A DNA stretch of 64,000 nucleotides, from NCBI GenBank assembly GCA_021604865.1, contig BQJU01000020.1, forward strand, positions 45,035-109,034, written 5' to 3'. Shown here piece after piece: positions 62,374-64,000 of the stretch; positions within the stretch are counted from its first letter, which is position 1, and each line of letters starts with the position of its first letter. This DNA is from Saprospiraceae bacterium (GTDB taxonomy: Bacteria; Bacteroidota; Bacteroidia; Chitinophagales; Saprospiraceae). The notes beneath the pieces were generated by a model that saw nothing but the letters and a program-made list of their open reading frames with translations, did not search any database and had not been told where the DNA came from. The position numbers and the translations under genes were made by a program.

Positions 62374-63777
62374 ATGAATCACATCAAATCAATTATGTCT
62401 TTTTTCGGTCTGCTATTGCTCGCTACCCAGCTGTTTGCTCAGCTACAGATCAATGTCACGAGTATTCCTGCTAATACGCCTGACGGGGCTTCGATCTACA
62501 TTGCTGGAACGTTCAACAATTGGGACGCAGGCAATAATGGTTACACCCTCAGTGACAATGGGAATGGTACCTACCAAATTACGGTCACTCCTCCAGCGGG
62601 AGAGGTGAAATTCAAATTTACCCGTGGCAATTGGGATTCTGTTGAGGGTAATGCGAACGGTGGTTTCCAAACAGATCATGTAGTCAATTATTCCGGGAAC
62701 CCTCAATCTGTGAATGTCCCTATTTTGAGTTGGGAAGATCTGGGTGGAGGCACGGGCGGTGGCAATGGTGTTGTGCTTTTCAGCGATAACTTTTACATGC
62801 CACAGCTCCAGCGCAACCGCCGGATTTGGGTCTATTTACCTCCTGATTATAATACGGCAAATAAGACCTATCCTGTGCTGTACATGCACGATGCACAGAA
62901 TCTGTTTGATCCATCTACCAGTTTTTCCGGAGAATGGATGGTCGATGAGTCTCTGAATGCCCTATTTTCTGAAGGAGATGAAGGCATTATCGTGGTTGGC
63001 ATCGAAAATGGTGGAGGGGAGCGTATCAATGAATATACCCCATGGTCTAATCCTACCTACGGTGGTGGTGATGGCGATGCTTACATCGATTTTATTGTAG
63101 AAACGTTAAAACCGGCTATTGATCAGGCCTATCGTACCCGATCAGATCGTGAAAATACGGGGATTATGGGTTCCTCTCTGGGTGGATTGGTTTCCATGTA
63201 TGGAGCTATTGAACACCAGGATATTTTTGGCAAGGCAGGTGTTTTATCTCCATCATTCTGGTTCTCAGAGGAGGTTTATACCCATGTCAGCAATATGGGT
63301 AAACAGGCCAATATGCGGATTTATCTACTGGCCGGTGAGCAGGAGTCTGCCACGATGGTCAGTGATCTGGTCGCCATGTACAACACCTTAATTAATGCTG
63401 GATTTTCAGAAGAGGAAATCCTATTGGAAACCCATCCAGATGGCCAGCATAGTGAATGGTATTGGGCCCGGGAATTTCCGGATGTTTATCAATGGCTTTT
63501 CCCGCAAACTGCGGTCGACATCGAGAATCCTGCTCCGGAATTGCAGATTAGCCTCAGCCCCAATCCTGCAGATAGTATATTGTATCTAAACAGCACAAGT
63601 TTGTTGAATGCTCCTCGCATAGTCATTTATTCTGCTGATGGTCGTCGCATTACGCCTCCATTGCTGGTAGAAGACCGGCAAATGGATGTTTCCTTTTTGA
63701 AGACGGGAATGTATGTGTTTAAAATCTTTTCAGGGTCACAATTATTGGGTAGTCAGAAGATTGTGATTGGGCAGTAG
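62374..63777 (+). CDS. Secreted esterase-like alpha/beta hydrolase with N-terminal CBM/AMPK-like module and T9SS tail
   Basis: A 467-residue exported enzyme. A signal peptide (SFFGLLLLATQLFAQ) leads to a glycogen/starch-binding-like module (about residues 25-115: GASIYIAGTFNNWDAGNNGY, VKFKFTRGNWDSVEG). The catalytic part (about 130-390) is of the putative esterase (Fes/EstD) family with IWVYLPPDYN, YPVLYMHDAQNLFDP, GIENGGGERINEYTPW and nucleophile Ser268 in GSSLGG; a His in DGQHSEWYW may complete the triad. The C-terminal 70 residues are a Por type A sorting tail (LSPNPADSILYLN, ending QKIVIGQ). It is predicted to act outside the cell on esters or saccharide esters. Confidence 0.88.
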   Translation: MNHIKSIMSFFGLLLLATQLFAQLQINVTSIPANTPDGASIYIAGTFNNWDAGNNGYTLSDNGNGTYQITVTPPAGEVKFKFTRGNWDSVEGNANGGFQTDHVVNYSGNPQSVNVPILSWEDLGGGTGGGNGVVLFSDNFYMPQLQRNRRIWVYLPPDYNTANKTYPVLYMHDAQNLFDPSTSFSGEWMVDESLNALFSEGDEGIIVVGIENGGGERINEYTPWSNPTYGGGDGDAYIDFIVETLKPAIDQAYRTRSDRENTGIMGSSLGGLVSMYGAIEHQDIFGKAGVLSPSFWFSEEVYTHVSNMGKQANMRIYLLAGEQESATMVSDLVAMYNTLINAGFSEEEILLETHPDGQHSEWYWAREFPDVYQWLFPQTAVDIENPAPELQISLSPNPADSILYLNSTSLLNAPRIVIYSADGRRITPPLLVEDRQMDVSFLKTGMYVFKIFSGSQLLGSQKIVIGQ

Positions 63778-63870
63778 GAGAAGGGGAAGATCGTTGCACG
63801 GTCAGATCGTCTTTGGCTGCGCCTGAACTGTCAGATCACTTCGCTTTATCGTTGGTTGAAACACATCCTC

Positions 63871-63955
63871 CCAAAGCACGATGGCTTTGGACCACAGCGT
63901 GGTCAAACTAGGTTAGCAGAATGGTTGGTCTTTTGATTCGACCGCAGCGCGGTCG
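63871..63955. repeat. Cluster of three short hairpins near the right end of the window
   Basis: CCAAAGC (63871-63877) pairs with GCTTTGG (63884-63890). GACCAC-AGC-GTGGTC (63890-63904) and CGACCGC-AGC-GCGGTCG (63939-63955) are further hairpins that share the loop AGC and stem sequence, differing by a paired A-T to G-C exchange. Nothing codes here. Further left, GGTCAGATC and TGTCAGATC recur. A REP-like array is likely, continuing off the window. Confidence 0.6.
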
Positions 63956-64000
63956 CACATTCATTAACAAAAGGGGGCATTATTCGTTAGCCGTTAATGG

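Overview
The window looks like chromosomal DNA of a free-living, aerobic member of the Bacteroidota, most likely of the Saprospiria type. Evidence: an alternative complex III (act) cluster; type IX secretion (T9SS) sorting tails of both kinds (Por type A tails and a CHU_C/gliding-type B tail beside a PorP/SprF protein); BshC for bacillithiol; a choice-of-anchor-B protein; and promoters of the Bacteroidota form TTG-N19/21-TAnnTTTG. Few genes have good Shine-Dalgarno sites, and GC content is moderate. The exact genus cannot be read from the sequence. No rRNA, tRNA, CRISPR array, prophage or transposase gene was seen; the content is mostly housekeeping.

Layout. 1-5.3 kb: actC (cut by the left edge), actB and actA on the minus strand behind a clear promoter. 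5.6-12.1 kb: thyA, a UbiD-family decarboxylase, two tandem paralogues with the arginyl/leucyl-tRNA-protein transferase (ATE/Bpt) fold, a small membrane protein and a D-2-hydroxyacid dehydrogenase. 12.2-16.0 kb (minus): a likely operon gatC - ABC ATPase - cobalamin adenosyltransferase - PgpH-like HD hydrolase. 16.3-21.3 kb: deoxynucleoside kinase, YggS, an orphan LytTR regulator behind a Tat-exported class V aminotransferase, and IscA. 21.6-26.6 kb: two convergent T9SS cargo proteins. 26.7-29.6 kb (minus): miaA with a long C-terminal extension, an MFS-like transporter and a hotdog thioesterase. 29.8-39.6 kb: acyltransferase, pabB/pabC, glycosyltransferase, WbqC-like protein, dynamin-like GTPase, TM2/TPR/SHOCT protein and M1 aminopeptidase lipoprotein. 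40-46.6 kb: PorP/SprF-like protein plus an 1820-residue PKD adhesin. 46.7-52.3 kb: SDR, a ZU5-like protein and glpK-selU-selD. 52.6-59.5 kb: bshC, a phosphatase/nuclease-family membrane protein, dapB, mutS and a ferredoxin. 59.5-63.8 kb: an outer-membrane protein, an ECF sigma factor and a membrane-anchored beta-barrel protein in one operon, then a T9SS esterase.

How the genes work together. ActABC passes electrons from menaquinol towards cytochrome oxidase. SelD makes selenophosphate for SelU, which converts 2-thiouridine to 2-selenouridine in tRNA. MiaA and GatC also act on tRNA. PabB and PabC make p-aminobenzoate for folate, which ThyA uses. The PorP/SprF-PKD pair and four sorting-tail proteins show that an active T9SS must be encoded elsewhere.

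The most interesting signals are: the sigma-factor operon whose last protein appears to join a cytoplasmic segment, an inner-membrane helix and a beta-barrel; a family of interspersed palindromic repeats ending in TTTGGAGGTC-like arms, two copies of which share a conserved core (10.7 kb and 52.3 kb); two adjacent hairpins with compensating base changes at 63.9 kb; the MiaA C-terminal extension; and the tandem ATE-like pair.
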